DNA of 6,548 bases, taken from JAZRUY01 sp045598845 (lineage in GTDB: Bacteria; Verrucomicrobiota; Lentisphaeria; Victivallales; Victivallaceae). Positions 5,601 through 6,548 of the stretch are shown here, piece after piece. How positions within the stretch are numbered: the first letter of the stretch is position 1; each line of letters starts with the position of its first letter. The stretch is taken from positions 1 through 6,548 of the forward strand of contig JAZRUY010000183.1 in NCBI GenBank assembly GCA_045598845.1, read 5' to 3'. Made by a program: the position numbers and the translations under genes. The notes beneath the pieces are model-generated. The model did no database searches. It saw only the letters and a list, made by a program, of their open reading frames with translations, and was not told the DNA's origin.

Positions 5601-6548
5601 ATGATCTGGCTGTTTAAAATCGTTTACAACATATTTCTGCCTTTCGCTTTTCTGGCATACGTGCCGGGAATGATTTACAAATACCGGGCGCGCCCGGGGT
5701 GGAAAAAAACTTATCCGGAGCGTTTCGCGATTTTCGGCCGGGCGCGTGCTGAGGAACTGAAAAAATTCCGCGGCGCGGTATGGATACATGCCGTAAGCGT
5801 CGGCGAAAGCATGATCGCGCTGGAGCTGATGAACCGCATGCACGGGATGTTTCCCGAACGCCGGCTGGTGTTGTCCACCACCACCACCACCGCGCAGGAA
5901 CTGGCGCGCAACAAGCTGGCCGGCAGTGAATGGGCGGCGGTGATGTTTTTCCCGATCGATTTTTTCTGGATGGTGCGCCGCGTGCTGAATCTGCTGCGCC
6001 CGTCCGCCATGATTATTTTTGAAACGGAAATCTGGCCGAATCTGATTTGGAATTGTTCTAAACGCGGCATTCCGGTCGCCATCGTCAACGGCAGACTTTC
6101 CGACCGGTCCGCCCGCGGGTACCGGGCGTTCAGGACATTTTTCCGTCCGCTGCTGGAATCCATGCGTGTTATCGCCGCTCAAAGCGATGCCGATGCCGCC
6201 CGCTACCGTTCAATCGCCCCGGGAGCGGATATCGTGGTGACCGGTAATTTGAAATTCGACCAGCGGATACCTGAAAACTCCGGGGATCCGGGATTCTCGG
6301 CGTGTTTCGGCTCCGGCCGCCGGATACTGCTGGCCGCCAGCACCCATCCCGGCGAGGAGCAATTGATCACCGGGGTGTATGCCGGATTGAAAAAAGAATT
6401 CCCGGATATTAAACTCGTGCTGGTTCCCCGCCATGCCGAACGCGGCAAGGATTTGATTGCCGTGCTGAAAAATGCGGACATGCCGTTCGCGGTGCGTTCC
6501 ACCGGCGAAAAGTTCAGCACTGTAGAAACCGGTATCCTGCTGGCCGAT
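5601..6548 (+). CDS. waaA: 3-deoxy-D-manno-octulosonic acid (Kdo) transferase, GT30 family (partial, C-terminus beyond right edge)
   Basis: An inner-membrane-associated glycosyltransferase that transfers Kdo from CMP-Kdo to lipid A precursor, a core step of lipopolysaccharide synthesis. The 316 visible residues include an N-terminal hydrophobic anchor (about 3-25), WIHAVSVGE with the catalytic base candidate E69, LSTTTTTAQELA (91-102), IIFETEIWPN (138-147), GNLKFD, LAASTHPGEE and LVPRHAER. These motifs are typical of WaaA/KdtA, usually about 420 residues, so roughly the last quarter is missing. GGAG lies 7 bases before the ATG. The gene begins 16 bases after the ptsI stop and probably shares its transcript. 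A run of five ACC codons (5876-5890) encodes T93-T97 within the normal Thr-rich motif. The number of Kdo residues added cannot be told from sequence. Alternative symbol kdtA. Confidence 0.95.
   Translation, partial: MIWLFKIVYNIFLPFAFLAYVPGMIYKYRARPGWKKTYPERFAIFGRARAEELKKFRGAVWIHAVSVGESMIALELMNRMHGMFPERRLVLSTTTTTAQELARNKLAGSEWAAVMFFPIDFFWMVRRVLNLLRPSAMIIFETEIWPNLIWNCSKRGIPVAIVNGRLSDRSARGYRAFRTFFRPLLESMRVIAAQSDADAARYRSIAPGADIVVTGNLKFDQRIPENSGDPGFSACFGSGRRILLAASTHPGEEQLITGVYAGLKKEFPDIKLVLVPRHAERGKDLIAVLKNADMPFAVRSTGEKFSTVETGILLAD

Noticed and set aside
5876..5890. Five consecutive ACC codons in waaA as a slippage-prone phase-variation repeat.
   Set aside because: The unit is three bases, so slippage would not shift the frame, and a Thr-rich STT segment is normal at this place in WaaA.

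Overview
This window shows a chromosomal housekeeping segment of a GC-rich bacterium that makes a lipopolysaccharide outer membrane: it carries waaA (Kdo transferase) and a PTS phosphorelay pair. The zinc-ribbon coiled-coil protein is of the CdsZ/FlgZ-like family. GC-rich coding, a 'minimal' HPr/EI pair next to a Kdo transferase, and a CdsZ-like gene would fit a Planctomycetes-Verrucomicrobia-Chlamydiae type organism (for example Lentisphaerota or Verrucomicrobiota). That placement is only an inference, as there is no rRNA or other phylogenetic marker here.

Layout. Two gene groups diverge from a 222-base control region (3294-3515). To the left, on the minus strand, run metY (O-acetylhomoserine sulfhydrylase, 3293 to 2016), a possible 30-residue membrane peptide gene too short for routine calling (1978 to 1886), a 239-residue coiled-coil/zinc-ribbon protein (1821 to 1102), and the N-terminal part of a DinG-type iron-sulfur helicase (1105 to the left edge). 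The helicase appears to start at a TTG that overlaps the stop of the zinc-ribbon gene. To the right, on the plus strand, run ptsH (HPr, 3516-3806), ptsI (enzyme I, 3812-5584) and waaA (5601 to the right edge). Gaps of 5 and 16 bases in that group suggest one operon.

The control region is the most structured non-coding stretch. It holds two look-alike predicted promoters facing away from each other (both TTGCTT, 17 bases, TATATT). Their -35 boxes form a 7-bp inverted repeat. The predicted ptsH leader contains a 12-position inverted repeat with a single mismatch, enclosing a second small hairpin, and ending just before the ribosome binding site.

How the genes work together. HPr and EI form the general phosphoryl-transfer part of the PTS; no sugar-specific EII and no HPr kinase is visible. 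metY makes homocysteine from O-acetylhomoserine and sulfide. waaA attaches Kdo to lipid A. DinG unwinds DNA. I see no mobile element, CRISPR array, tRNA, rRNA or toxin-antitoxin pair. No new multi-gene system is evident; the items worth a second look are the control region, the small ORF, the non-ATG coupled start and an altered active-site neighbour in EI.
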